Source: Chryseobacterium sp. JJR-5R (GTDB lineage: Bacteria; Bacteroidota; Bacteroidia; Flavobacteriales; Weeksellaceae). From it: 64,000 bases of DNA. Position numbers and translations under genes: made by a program. Of the stretch, positions 44,156-52,914 are shown one piece after another. The notes below the pieces were generated by a model, which was given only the letters and a program-made list of their open reading frames with translations, was not told where the DNA came from and searched no databases. The stretch is from positions 3,348,001 through 3,412,000 of the forward strand of contig NZ_CP139137.1 in the NCBI RefSeq assembly GCF_034047335.1, given 5' to 3'. The stretch's first letter is position 1. Every line of letters begins with the position of its first letter.

Positions 44156-44992
44156 TCAATTTAATTCATCTAAAACAATATCCCAGAGCTTCCTGTTATA
44201 GCTCCTGAAAAAATTAATGTGCCCGATTATTCTTCTCTCCGATTCGGAGGCCTTAACCAGCCTGTGCTTAGGCTTAAGAAAAGGATAAGTGTCATCCAAC
44301 AGGCTCTTAACGCCTTTTTCAGTTAACCAGGCATCATCTTCCGCACGGATAACAAAAACTTCCCGGGTTAAGCTTTTAGAATAATCACCCGTTTTCTTCA
44401 ATAAGGCACCGGTTGATTTTCTGTTTAAAATTAAGGTTCTCCAGTCATATGCACAATTTTTCGGCAGACTTTCTCCCAACCCGAACCAGTGTGCCGGAAA
44501 ATATCCCAGACATGCAGTGGTCAAAGGCTGTACAATGCCGAAACCCAGGCATGCTTCAATCTTGGTTTTAAGTTTTAAATTTCCCGTGAAAGCATTCTGT
44601 GTCCCTACAAAAATAAACTTCTCAAATATTTCACAATCCGGATTCATTCCGATAATCAAAGCTCCGACGGAATGCCCCAGGCAATACTTTCGGTACTCCC
44701 TAAAATGAACTTTGATATAATCCGTCACGGCTTTAAAATCTTCGGAACCCCAGCTTCTCATGGATGCTTTAAAGCCTTTAAGGTTTTCAGGTTTTGAAAG
44801 CCCGATCCCGCAATAATCATAGGTAACCACAGTAAACCCTTTTTCGGAAAAATACCGGGCAAATGAGAAATAAACCTGCTGCCTTACCCCGGTTGCGGAA
44901 TTGATCAGCAGAAGCCGGCCGTTGCTTTTTTCAGGATGAAAGATGTGAGCGGTAACCGGGAAATGATACGAAGCCAGTATGAGCTTTTCCAT
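44156..44992 (-). CDS. Alpha/beta hydrolase
   Basis: A 278-residue alpha/beta-fold hydrolase. The nucleophile elbow is GHSVG, preceded by the strand RKYCLGHSV; an oxyanion block is GVRQQVYFSFARYFSEKGF and the acid-histidine end is FVIRAEDDAWL with the histidine in RRIIGHINFF. Substrate is unknown; the closest shape is the serine aminopeptidase S33 / lysophospholipase group. I start at the ATG at 44992: the longer frame uses GTG at 45013, which lies inside the terminator stem of the upstream kinase gene. Confidence 0.85.
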   Translation of the reverse strand: MEKLILASYHFPVTAHIFHPEKSNGRLLLINSATGVRQQVYFSFARYFSEKGFTVVTYDYCGIGLSKPENLKGFKASMRSWGSEDFKAVTDYIKVHFREYRKYCLGHSVGALIIGMNPDCEIFEKFIFVGTQNAFTGNLKLKTKIEACLGFGIVQPLTTACLGYFPAHWFGLGESLPKNCAYDWRTLILNRKSTGALLKKTGDYSKSLTREVFVIRAEDDAWLTEKGVKSLLDDTYPFLKPKHRLVKASESERRIIGHINFFRSYNRKLWDIVLDELN

Positions 44993-45003
44993 AGATAAAA
45001 GAA

Positions 45004-45030
45004 AAAATTCCACCGTAAAAGTGGAATTTT
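45004..45030 (-). terminator. Terminator after the PfkB kinase gene
   Basis: A 10-bp stem AAAATTCCAC / GTGGAATTTT with a 7-base loop and a minus-strand TTTTTTC tract. Confidence 0.75.
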
Positions 45031-45079
45031 AAACTGTATTATAAATTATATTTTCAATCTTTCGATATGCAGAAAATAA

Positions 45080-45970
45080 TTAAAGAAAGTCAGATACCCT
45101 TGGAAGTCCGGTCTGGGAACCTTTTTTACCGGATACTTTTGCCGAAACTTCGTTTCCGAATTTCACGCATTCCTCAATATCATTGCCGTGGCACAGCGCA
45201 ATGGAAAAACCGGACGTAAAAGCGTCTCCCATCCCCATCTTATACGCATTTTTGTCATTGTAATTGCTGCTGCAGTATTTCATTTCCGTGCCGTCAAAAT
45301 AAACAGTGGAGTTGATATCGTCCCTTACAAAAACCTTGTTGAAATATTTTTTAAGGATCACTTCTCTCTGATCTTCGCCGAACACAATATGCAGCTCACT
45401 GCTTTTTACTATGATAAAATCAACATTTTCAAGGATTTCATTGCTTAATTTCTGCGCCGGAGAAGCATACAAGCCTACTTTTTTGCCATGTTTCCTGGCC
45501 TTCCTGACAGTATATTCAATTACTTTCATTGAAACCTCAAGCTGAAGAAGCACAAGATCTGCGGTATGAAAATATTTATCTGCCGCTTCTACATGTTCAA
45601 TGCTCAGATAATTATTGGCTGCAGGCACCACAACAATGGCGGCACTTCCGTCAGATGTGGTAACGTAAGCCGTTCCTGTAGCTTCACGGTCAGTTTCAAA
45701 AACAAATCCGACATTTACATTCTCGCCAACCATATTCCTCATAATCTGCTGGCCGAGCGGATCCATCCCTACACAGCCGATAAAATACACACTGGCTCCT
45801 AATCTGGCTGTGCCGATAGCCTGATTGGCTCCTTTTCCCCCAAAATAGCTCTCTGAATTATGGGCAATTACCGTTTCATTTACGCACGGGACTTTTTCTG
45901 TTTCTAAAACAAGGTCAATCGACGAGCTTCCTACAACGATGATTTTTGGCTGTTCTGATGAGAAATTCAT
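45080..45970 (-). CDS. PfkB-family carbohydrate kinase (ribokinase-like)
   Basis: A 296-residue sugar kinase. It has the first PfkB signature (ESYFGGKGANQAIGTARLGASVYFIG) and the C-terminal ATP/catalytic signature GMGDAFTSGFSIAL, in which the aspartate is the catalytic base; the usual first alanine (GAGD) is methionine here. The GGKGANQA segment is typical of ribokinase (RbsK), so ribose is the most likely substrate, but no ribose transport or isomerase gene is nearby. It has its own promoter and terminator. Confidence 0.85.
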   Translation of the reverse strand: MNFSSEQPKIIVVGSSSIDLVLETEKVPCVNETVIAHNSESYFGGKGANQAIGTARLGASVYFIGCVGMDPLGQQIMRNMVGENVNVGFVFETDREATGTAYVTTSDGSAAIVVVPAANNYLSIEHVEAADKYFHTADLVLLQLEVSMKVIEYTVRKARKHGKKVGLYASPAQKLSNEILENVDFIIVKSSELHIVFGEDQREVILKKYFNKVFVRDDINSTVYFDGTEMKYCSSNYNDKNAYKMGMGDAFTSGFSIALCHGNDIEECVKFGNEVSAKVSGKKGSQTGLPRVSDFL

Positions 45971-46002
45971 TGGTTTTATATTATTTTGGTGTTGACAAGT
46001 AA

Positions 46003-46033
46003 CAAATGTACAAGGTGGAAATTACGTTTACAA
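46003..46033 (-). promoter_or_regulatory. Promoter of the PfkB kinase gene
   Basis: The minus strand shows TTG, 20 bases, then TACATTTG. Both elements and the spacing match the flavobacterial consensus. Confidence 0.7.
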
Positions 46034-46048
46034 GATAATTAATATTAA

Positions 46049-46684
46049 TTAACTGATTTCAATAAATTCCGTAACGATCTTTACCGGCACCCGGTTTTTA
46101 TCATAAGCAATGTAACTTGCATAAAAACCTTCGCCATACCCGGTCTCAAAGGCAAAAATGGTTCCGGGATGGCTGTCTGACGGCTTTAAAAAAGCATACT
46201 GGTCAATAGCTCCGTTCTCATCAAAAAAGTGTTCATGGAAAAACTCTTCGTAAATTCCCATAAAATCCACTCCTTTGCTGTGATAAAGCCTTTGTTCCAG
46301 CTCATTCAGGACAATCTGTGTATCCGCATCCATGAAGCATCCCATGCCGCTTTCAACAGGATATCCGAAGATCTCGCCTTCCGCTAAGTCTTTCACCAGC
46401 TGTCCTTGTGTTGTGGCCAGCTGCCAGTCTGAAATTTCAGAGTTGCTGAAGACAATTTCCGCATAGGCTACACAGTTGCTCTCTCTTTCTTTATGAAGCA
46501 AAACAGCAAAATCCCCTTTTGGAAACACCGCAGTAAACGGCTGCATATCATTGGTAATCACCGGATCACAGGCTACCAGCTTGCCGCTTGAAAGATAGAT
46601 TTTGCCGACTTCGAAACTCTCCAGCAAAGGGCTTTCCACGAAGTCTTTTGAGAATAATTTTTTTATGTTTTGTATGTGTGTCAT
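46049..46684 (-). CDS. DUF4241 domain-containing protein
   Basis: A 211-residue soluble protein of the DUF4241 family. Family marks are LVACDPV near residue 38, GYPVESGMGCFMD and the C-terminal GYGEGFYASYIAYDKN. Its function is unknown; it has no signal peptide. It lies 100 bases after valS on the same strand with no clear terminator or promoter in between, so it may be expressed partly by read-through. Confidence 0.85.
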   Translation of the reverse strand: MTHIQNIKKLFSKDFVESPLLESFEVGKIYLSSGKLVACDPVITNDMQPFTAVFPKGDFAVLLHKERESNCVAYAEIVFSNSEISDWQLATTQGQLVKDLAEGEIFGYPVESGMGCFMDADTQIVLNELEQRLYHSKGVDFMGIYEEFFHEHFFDENGAIDQYAFLKPSDSHPGTIFAFETGYGEGFYASYIAYDKNRVPVKIVTEFIEIS

Positions 46685-46784
46685 TTGTTTGTATTCATTT
46701 CGATACCGGTACAGAGAGGATTCTTAATCATTATATTCTCTGAGCCTGATATCCAATAAACCGGCCAAGATTACTGCGGATCCG

Positions 46785-49400
46785 TTATAAGCTTTTCAGT
46801 TTTTCTTCCAGAATGGCAATTTTGTCTTGGGCATCTTTCTGCTTTCTGCGCTCCACTTCCACGATTTCAGGCTTTGCATTGGCTACAAACTTTTCATTGG
46901 AAAGCTTCTTATCAACGGAAACCAGAAACCCTTTCAGGTATTTTAATTCCTCTTCTGTTTTGATTTTTTCTTCTTCGAGATCCAGGTTTTCACTTAAGGG
47001 AATCGAAACCTCGGTTGATCCTACCAGAAATGTAAAGCTCGGCTTGTCTGTTTTTGTCCCGAAATGGATTTCTGAAACATTGGCCAGTTTTTTAATAACT
47101 GATTCATTGGTAAATCCGGATGCATTGGTGAAAATCTCCGCTGCTTCTTTCGGGGAAATCCCTTTGGTCTGGCGGTAATTTCTTACCCCCGAAATCACTT
47201 CTGCTGCCGTTTCAAAGTTCTTAATGATGTCTTCATTAAAAGCTTCTGCTTTCTTTTGCTGCGCGATGACCAGCGCTTCATCTGTTTTTCTTTCCGAAAT
47301 CAGCTGCCATATTTCTTCTGACTGGAACGGTAAAAACGGATGCACCAGTTTCATTAATTCTTCAAAAAGAGCAACGGTTTTATTATATACTTCTTTAGAA
47401 ATCCCTTCACCATAATTCGGCTTGATTGCTTCAAGATAGTAGCCGCAGAAATCATCCCAGATTAATTTATAGATCAAATGCAAGGCATCGGAAATCCTGA
47501 ACTTCTCAAACTGATCATCAATTTCAATGATTGTCCTGTTCAATTTATTTTCAAACCATTCGATTGCCTGGGTCTCTGCGGAATTTGCAGGTTTATCTTC
47601 ATGGTTCCACATATTGATCAACCGGAATGCACTCCAGATTTTCGACATGAAATTTCTTCCCTGCAGCATTAAATCTTCATCAAAAAGAAGGTCGTTTCCG
47701 GCTGCGGAACTCAATAAAATCCCTACACGAACGCCATCAGCGCCATATTTATCCATCAATTCCAGCGGATCGGGTGAGTTTCCTAAGGATTTTGACATCT
47801 TCCTTCTCTGATTGTCCCTTACGATCCCTGTAAAATAGACATTTTTGAACGGGACTTCTTTTCGGTATTCCAAACCGGCCATGATCATCCTGGCTACCCA
47901 GAAGAAAATAATATCCGGCCCGGTTACCAGGTCAGAAGTCGGGTAATAGTAACTGATATCTTTATTTCCGGGATCGTTCAGGCCGTCAAATACAGACATT
48001 GGCCATAACCATGATGAGAACCAGGTATCCAATGCATCTTCGTCCTGTTTAAGATCGTCTGCCGTTAGCTGTCCGTTACCCGTTTTTTCTTTTGCTAAAA
48101 CTAAAGCATCTTCTATATTTTCTGCAACCACGAAATCATTTTCTCCGTCTCCGTAATAAAATGCAGGAATCTGCTGCCCCCACCAGAGCTGGCGGGAGAT
48201 GTTCCAGTCGCGGATGTTTTCCATCCAGTGTTTGTAGGTATTTTTAAACTTTTCAGGATAAAATTTCACCTCATCATCCATCACCACGTCCAGCGCAGGT
48301 TTTGCAATTTCAGACATTTTAAGGAACCACTGAACGGAAACTTTAGGTTCGATCACTGCTCCGGTCCTTTCGGAAGTCCCGACTTTATTTACATAGTCTT
48401 CTGCCTTCAGTAAAAGATCTTTTTCTTCCAGTTCTTTTGCGATCTGCTTTCTTACGTCAAACCTGTTTTTGCCTGCGTAATGCTGACCGTGATCGTTTAA
48501 ATTCCCGTCATCATCCAAGGAATCAATCATCTGAAGATTGTGCTTCTGCCCGATCTCATAGTCGTTAACGTCATGGGCCGGCGTAATTTTCAATGCCCCT
48601 GTGCCGAATTCGATATCCACATATTCATCCTCAATAACCGGAACTGCCCTGTTTACGATCGGTACGATTACTTTTTTACCTTTCAGGTGAGCATACCTTT
48701 CATCATTAGGATTGATACAAACGGCAGTATCCCCGAAAATTGTTTCAGGACGCGTTGTAGCCACCGAAAGGAATTCTTCTGTCCCTTCGATTTTATATTT
48801 TAGATAATATAATTTTCCGTTCTGTTCTTTAAAGATGACCTCTTCGTCAGAAATATTGGTTTTTGCTTCAGGATCCCAGTTTACCATCCGGTACCCTCTG
48901 TAAATTAAACCTTTGTTATACAGGTCAACAAAGCTTTTAATGACCTGCTGAGAAAGGGATTCTTCCATGGTGAAACGGGTTCTGTCCCAGTCGCATGAAC
49001 ATCCTAATTTCTTTAATTGCTCAAGGATGGTCCCGCCGTATTTGTCTGTCCATTCCCAAGCATGCTTTAAAAATTCTTCACGGGTAATATCAGATTTATT
49101 GATTCCTTCAGACTTCAGTTTGGCAACAACCTTCGCTTCTGTAGCAATGGAAGCATGGTCTGTCCCCGGAACCCAGCAGGCATTAAAGCCCTGCATCCTT
49201 GCACGGCGTACCAGAACATCCTGAATGGTATTGTTCAGCATGTGCCCCATGTGCAAAATCCCTGTAACATTGGGAGGAGGAATGACAACAGTGTAAGGCG
49301 GCTTTTCATTGGGTTCTGAATGGAAGTATTTGTTTTCCAACCAGTAATTGTACCATTTCTGTTCTGTTTCCTGTGGATTGTACTTTTCTGAAATCTGCAT
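46785..49400 (-). CDS. valS: Valyl-tRNA synthetase
   Basis: An 871-residue class Ia aminoacyl-tRNA synthetase that charges tRNA-Val. It has the HIGH-type motif in PNVTGILHMGHMLN, the editing domain with TTRPETIFGDTAVCINP, the KMSKS loop RRKMSKSLGNSPDP, the anticodon-binding domain and a C-terminal coiled coil (about 805-871) that contacts the tRNA. Length is standard. It is divergent from the DUF1573 gene, with both promoters in a 128-base gap. Confidence 0.97.
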   Translation of the reverse strand: MQISEKYNPQETEQKWYNYWLENKYFHSEPNEKPPYTVVIPPPNVTGILHMGHMLNNTIQDVLVRRARMQGFNACWVPGTDHASIATEAKVVAKLKSEGINKSDITREEFLKHAWEWTDKYGGTILEQLKKLGCSCDWDRTRFTMEESLSQQVIKSFVDLYNKGLIYRGYRMVNWDPEAKTNISDEEVIFKEQNGKLYYLKYKIEGTEEFLSVATTRPETIFGDTAVCINPNDERYAHLKGKKVIVPIVNRAVPVIEDEYVDIEFGTGALKITPAHDVNDYEIGQKHNLQMIDSLDDDGNLNDHGQHYAGKNRFDVRKQIAKELEEKDLLLKAEDYVNKVGTSERTGAVIEPKVSVQWFLKMSEIAKPALDVVMDDEVKFYPEKFKNTYKHWMENIRDWNISRQLWWGQQIPAFYYGDGENDFVVAENIEDALVLAKEKTGNGQLTADDLKQDEDALDTWFSSWLWPMSVFDGLNDPGNKDISYYYPTSDLVTGPDIIFFWVARMIMAGLEYRKEVPFKNVYFTGIVRDNQRRKMSKSLGNSPDPLELMDKYGADGVRVGILLSSAAGNDLLFDEDLMLQGRNFMSKIWSAFRLINMWNHEDKPANSAETQAIEWFENKLNRTIIEIDDQFEKFRISDALHLIYKLIWDDFCGYYLEAIKPNYGEGISKEVYNKTVALFEELMKLVHPFLPFQSEEIWQLISERKTDEALVIAQQKKAEAFNEDIIKNFETAAEVISGVRNYRQTKGISPKEAAEIFTNASGFTNESVIKKLANVSEIHFGTKTDKPSFTFLVGSTEVSIPLSENLDLEEEKIKTEEELKYLKGFLVSVDKKLSNEKFVANAKPEIVEVERRKQKDAQDKIAILEEKLKSL

Positions 49401-49428
49401 AAATTCTAATACTTTACTTTACAATGTG

Positions 49429-49436
49429 CAAAAATA
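49429..49436 (-). promoter_or_regulatory. Promoter -7 box of valS
   Basis: The minus strand reads TATTTTTG, 28 bases before the valS ATG. Confidence 0.5.
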
Positions 49437-49452
49437 GTCTAAAGAAAAAAAA

Positions 49453-49486
49453 TTTTGAGTATGAATTAAAATAATTTTTAACTTTG
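49453..49486 (+). promoter_or_regulatory. Promoter of the DUF1573 gene
   Basis: TTTTG (49453-49457), 21 bases, TAACTTTG (49479-49486). This is one of the cleanest two-part promoters in the window and fixes the CDS start downstream at 49529. Confidence 0.7.
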
Positions 49487-49528
49487 TTTCTTGAAATTTA
49501 TCTAACAACGTATTTAACATTCAAGAAT

Positions 49529-49996
49529 ATGAAAAAATTAATTGCAGGAATTGCATTATTCGGAACATTTGCACTAGCATCTGCACAAACCATCACGTTT
49601 GATAAGACCACTTTTGATTATGGTACCATCAAACCAAGTTCAGACGGTACAAGATTTTTCACGGTAACCAATACCGGTGACAAGCCTCTGGTACTTTCTA
49701 ATGTTAAAGCATCTTGCGGATGTACGACACCTGAATTTAAGACAGACCCTATTATGCCGGGAAAATCTGCTCAGATTAAAGTAGGATACAACACGGCTAT
49801 CAACGGCGGGTTCAACAAAATGATCGAGGTATTTTCTAACGACCCTGCAAACAGCAGAAGCGTTATCTACATCAAAGGAAATGTAGATGCGAATGCGCCT
49901 GAACCAAAGCCAATGACTGCTGCAGAACTGAAAGAAAAAGCAAAAGCTGACAAAAAAGCAGCAAAGCAGGCTAAAAAAGTAGCTGCTGTGAAGTAG
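49529..49996 (+). CDS. DUF1573 domain-containing exported protein
   Basis: A 155-residue exported protein. A signal peptide (1-19, cleavage after ALASA) is followed by one DUF1573 immunoglobulin-like domain (about 22-118) with FDYGTIKPSSDGTRFFTVTN, the CGCTTP segment and a PGKSAQI turn. The C-terminus is a lysine-alanine-rich tail (about 125-155). These proteins are common in Bacteroidetes; their role is unknown. The start at 49529 is chosen because the longer frame begins inside the promoter box. Confidence 0.9.
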   Translation: MKKLIAGIALFGTFALASAQTITFDKTTFDYGTIKPSSDGTRFFTVTNTGDKPLVLSNVKASCGCTTPEFKTDPIMPGKSAQIKVGYNTAINGGFNKMIEVFSNDPANSRSVIYIKGNVDANAPEPKPMTAAELKEKAKADKKAAKQAKKVAAVK

Positions 49997-50012
49997 TCTC
50001 TACTTAAAGAAT

Positions 50013-50044
50013 AAAAAAACCGTCTCTACTGAGGCGGTTTTTTT
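50013..50044 (+). terminator. Terminator after the DUF1573 gene
   Basis: A 13-bp stem with one G-U pair (AAAAAAACCGTCT / AGGCGGTTTTTTT) and a 6-base loop. Confidence 0.85.
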
Positions 50045-50172
50045 ATTATATTTAAGTAAAATAAGAAGTAAGATATATCAGAACCAGATCTTAGACTTAC
50101 AGCTTTATGTTTTAAATTTAAAAATAAATTAAATCATCAGATCATTAAATCATTATAATAAACTATTAAAAT

Positions 50173-51042
50173 ATGAGTACCGATTTCTCAGACGATTTTT
50201 TAATCAAAGGAAAGTTTTCCATAAAAAAAGCATCTACGGCATATAAAGGTAAAATGACTAAAGAAGAAGGAGTACAACTGCTGATCCGGGAGCAGGAAAA
50301 ACTTCGTAAACTTCAGGAAAAACTGTATGCGGACAGCAGCAAGTCTCTGCTAGTTGTACTTCAGGCTATGGACGCAGCAGGAAAAGACAGTCTGATTGAG
50401 CATGTTTTCGGCGGCGTTAATCCGCAGGGATGCAACGTAATGAGCTTCAAAACACCAAGCTCCAAAGAATATGCCCATGATTTTTTGTGGAGACATTACC
50501 TGGCCCTGCCCCAGAAAGGGATGATCGGGATCTTCAACCGTTCGCATTATGAAAGCGTCCTAGTATGTAAAGTACACCCTGAGTATAATTTAAGTGAAAA
50601 AACCTGGGATTCCGTAAAAGATTTTGATGAAACATTCTGGGAAAACCGGTATGAAAGCATCCGGAATTTTGAAAAGCACCTTACACAAAACGGAACGACG
50701 GTTGTTAAAATATTTTTAAATGTCTCCAAAGATGAGCAAAAGAAAAGACTGATTGACAGGATAGACGAGAAGGAAAAAAACTGGAAATTTTCAGCGGCAG
50801 ACCTTCCGGAACGGGCTTTATTCGATCAATACATGGAATGCTATGAAACGGCCATCAATGAAACGTCAAAAGATAACGCACCCTGGTATGTAATCCCGGC
50901 AGACAGCAAATGGTTTGCCCGTGTAGCGGCTATCCAGATTATTATTGATGTGCTGGAAAAGATGGACCTGAAATACCCCAAACTTTCCGAAGAAGACCAG
51001 TCAGGTTTACAGGATGCAAAAAAGCAGCTGGAAAACGAATAA
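50173..51042 (+). CDS. ppk2: Polyphosphate kinase 2 family protein
   Basis: A 289-residue PPK2-type phosphotransferase, which uses polyphosphate to phosphorylate nucleotides. Walker A is AMDAAGKDSLIEHVFGG, followed by NPQGCNVMSFKTPS, the lid-region FLWRHYLALPQKGMIGIFNRSHYE and a C-terminal DNAPWYVIPADSKWFARV block. The single-domain size is that of class I or III enzymes that act on NMP or NDP; the class cannot be fixed by reading. The gene stands alone, between a terminator and the rnpB gene. Confidence 0.9.
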   Translation: MSTDFSDDFLIKGKFSIKKASTAYKGKMTKEEGVQLLIREQEKLRKLQEKLYADSSKSLLVVLQAMDAAGKDSLIEHVFGGVNPQGCNVMSFKTPSSKEYAHDFLWRHYLALPQKGMIGIFNRSHYESVLVCKVHPEYNLSEKTWDSVKDFDETFWENRYESIRNFEKHLTQNGTTVVKIFLNVSKDEQKKRLIDRIDEKEKNWKFSAADLPERALFDQYMECYETAINETSKDNAPWYVIPADSKWFARVAAIQIIIDVLEKMDLKYPKLSEEDQSGLQDAKKQLENE

Positions 51043-51146
51043 ATAAAATGAAATAAAGTAAAATGAATTCGGATGGAGGATGGAAGTAAAATTACGGTAT
51101 TGAAACTTCCCTCTTCCTGCCCTAAATCTGTAGTTTTTTAAAAAAT

Positions 51147-51478
51147 CACGAGAAAATCTGTAAGCCGGATTTTGTATCCTGCCGCAAGCAGCAGGATGCC
51201 TGTTATTTATCTGCGTCGTGCATTGCTGCAAAACTTGAGCTGATTACCCCTCGGCTTTCAGAGCGAGCCACTCCTATTTTCATTGCTGAAAAGAACCGAT
51301 ATACTTATCATTGCACCGCAAAGAGTTTACCTGGTTTCACTACAGCCGAACTGTACCTGCTTTCTGTTGCACTTGTCCTACCCTCGCGGGTGACGGATGT
51401 TATCCGCTTTGCTGCCCTCCGGTGTCCGGACTTTCCTACCTCCCAAAAAAGGAAATCAACAGGCCGACTTTCTCGTGG
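51147..51478 (-). ncRNA. rnpB: RNase P RNA (bacterial type A)
   Basis: The minus strand carries the conserved RNase P RNA segments: GAGGTAGGAAAGTCCGG near the 5' end, the ACAGAAAGCAGGTACAGTTC region, GTGAAACCAGGTAAACTC and, at the 3' end, ATCCGGCTTACAG. The first and last bases form helix P1 (CACGAGAAA with TTTCTCGTG), which sets the ends. It cleaves 5' leaders from pre-tRNAs. A TATCTTTG box lies 4 bases before P1 on the minus strand. The length of about 330 bases is normal. Confidence 0.93.
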
Positions 51479-51481
51479 CTG

Positions 51482-51489
51482 CAAAGATA
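51482..51489 (-). promoter_or_regulatory. Promoter -7 box of rnpB
   Basis: The minus strand reads TATCTTTG, then CAGC, then the 5' strand of P1. It gives an internal estimate that transcripts start about 4-5 bases after the box. Confidence 0.7.
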
Positions 51490-51493
51490 CAAA

Positions 51494-51622
51494 TTAGTTA
51501 TGAGTTGAGCGTGATGAGTGACAGGCTGAATAAATTTGATTTACGTAAATAAATGAATAATGTATTTTTAAATGTAAACCATTACTCATAATTTATAGCT
51601 CATAACCATTCATCAGTTAACA
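51494..51622. repeat. ATGAGTTATGAG-type low-complexity repeats next to rnpB
   Basis: TTATGAGTTGAGCGTGATGA (from 51498) and ACTCATAATTTATAGCTCAT (51585-51606 region) are degenerate copies of the ACTCATAACTCATC repeat seen at 34689-34728. They flank the start regions of rnpB and the sigma factor gene. Confidence 0.5.
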
Positions 51623-51631
51623 CTTTATTAC

Positions 51632-51639
51632 TATCTTCG
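51632..51639 (+). promoter_or_regulatory. Possible promoter -7 box of the sigma factor gene
   Basis: TATCTTCG differs from TAnnTTTG at one position and lies 22 bases before the TTG start. Confidence 0.35.
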
Positions 51640-51661
51640 TGCAACAATTACTAAACCGGCA

Positions 51662-52153
51662 TTGGCTTCAAAAGAAAAGGAATTTGCGCAGCTTATTAAG
51701 GATAATCAGGGCCTGATTATCAAGGTTTCGCGTCTTTATACCAATTCGCTGGAAGACGAGGAAGACCTGTTTCAGGAAATTGTCCTGCAGCTGTGGAGAA
51801 GCTATGACTCTTTTAAAGGAAACTCCAAGATTTCCACATGGATGTACCGTGTTGCGCTTAATACCGCCATTACCCTTTTCAGAAAAAAAAGCAAAAGCCT
51901 TCCCACCAACGAGCTGGACATCAACCATGCAGATTTTATAGAGGATGATGATGAAAAACAGCAGCAGGTATCACTTTTGTATACTGTTATAAAAACACTT
52001 CCGAATGTGGAAAGAGCAATTGTTATGATGTACCTGGATGACCTGCCTTATAAGGATATTGCAGAAAACCTCGGAATAACAGAAGTGAATGCCCGTGTAA
52101 AAATGAACCGATTAAAGAAAACCCTTAAAGAACAGATGGAAAAATATGCCTGA
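51662..52153 (+). CDS. ECF-type RNA polymerase sigma factor
   Basis: A 163-residue extracytoplasmic-function sigma factor. Region 2 spans about 10-75 (DLFQEIVLQLWRSYDSFKGNS, ISTWMYRVALNTAI) and region 4 about 105-160 (LPNVERAIVMMYLDDLPYKDIAENLGITEVNARVKMNRLKK-type helix-turn-helix). No ATG opens the frame; the first plausible start is TTG at 51662, giving ASKEKEFAQLIKDNQ, which matches family N-termini. It overlaps the next gene by 8 bases, so the pair is probably a sigma factor with its membrane regulator. Confidence 0.9.
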   Translation: MASKEKEFAQLIKDNQGLIIKVSRLYTNSLEDEEDLFQEIVLQLWRSYDSFKGNSKISTWMYRVALNTAITLFRKKSKSLPTNELDINHADFIEDDDEKQQQVSLLYTVIKTLPNVERAIVMMYLDDLPYKDIAENLGITEVNARVKMNRLKKTLKEQMEKYA

Positions 52154-52826
52154 ATTTGATTTAGACAGCTTTAAGAAAACATGGCAGGAACAGCCTGTTC
52201 AGGAGAAATACGGCAACCAGGACATCCTTCAGATGCTGAACAGAAAATCGCGGAATTACGTAAAGTACATCTTCTGGATCAGTGCAGCGGAATTCCTGTT
52301 TTTTACGCTGTTAGGACTGTTCTACATCATTCAGGGGAATGAATCCAATTCGTTCATCAGCATTCTGGGAAAACTGGGGATCCGGAAAACACCGGAAATG
52401 GAAACGGATTTTGACCATATTTACCTGACGTTAAAAATCTTAAGTTTATGCGTAACTGCTTATTTTGTTTACAAATTCTATCAGAACTACAAGGATATCA
52501 AAATTGAGGAAAACCTGAAAAAATTCATCCTTAAAATCATCCAGTTCAGAAAGACCGTTAATGCGTTTATCTTAATTAATATTGCCCTGTTACTTGCCTT
52601 TACATCTATTTTCACCGTCTTTGTTTTTTATATTGTGAACACCCAGAATATACAGATCACAAATTCCATGATCACAGGTTTTACAGCAGGGATCATCATC
52701 AGCACAGTTTTCACTGTATTGATTGTCTGGTTGTATTACAGGGTAGTATACGGCATCATTATTAAAAAGCTCGGCCGGAACCTGAAGCAGTTACAGGAAA
52801 TAGACTCTCAGGAAATGCCGGATTAA
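52146..52826 (+). CDS. Membrane protein paired with the ECF sigma factor
   Basis: A 226-residue protein with four membrane helices (about 38-60, 97-118, 137-163 and 175-203) after a 35-residue cytoplasmic N-terminus (DLDSFKKTWQEQPVQEKYG). There is no zinc-binding HxxxCxxC motif or known anti-sigma domain. The overlapping start with the sigma gene and the soluble N-terminus suggest it may act as an anti-sigma factor, which is inference only. A bidirectional terminator follows. Confidence 0.7.
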   Translation: MPEFDLDSFKKTWQEQPVQEKYGNQDILQMLNRKSRNYVKYIFWISAAEFLFFTLLGLFYIIQGNESNSFISILGKLGIRKTPEMETDFDHIYLTLKILSLCVTAYFVYKFYQNYKDIKIEENLKKFILKIIQFRKTVNAFILINIALLLAFTSIFTVFVFYIVNTQNIQITNSMITGFTAGIIISTVFTVLIVWLYYRVVYGIIIKKLGRNLKQLQEIDSQEMPD

Positions 52827-52881
52827 TTTCCATCCTGATTTCCGGGAATACCAAAAAAAATTATTATTCATCAGACATAAA

Positions 52882-52908
52882 AAAAGCATTTCAGATTGAA
52901 ATGCTTTT
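52882..52908. terminator. Bidirectional terminator between the membrane protein and rpoN
   Basis: A 12-bp stem AAAAGCATTTCA / TGAAATGCTTTT with a tight loop, between convergent genes. Confidence 0.85.
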
Positions 52909-52914
52909 CTGTAT

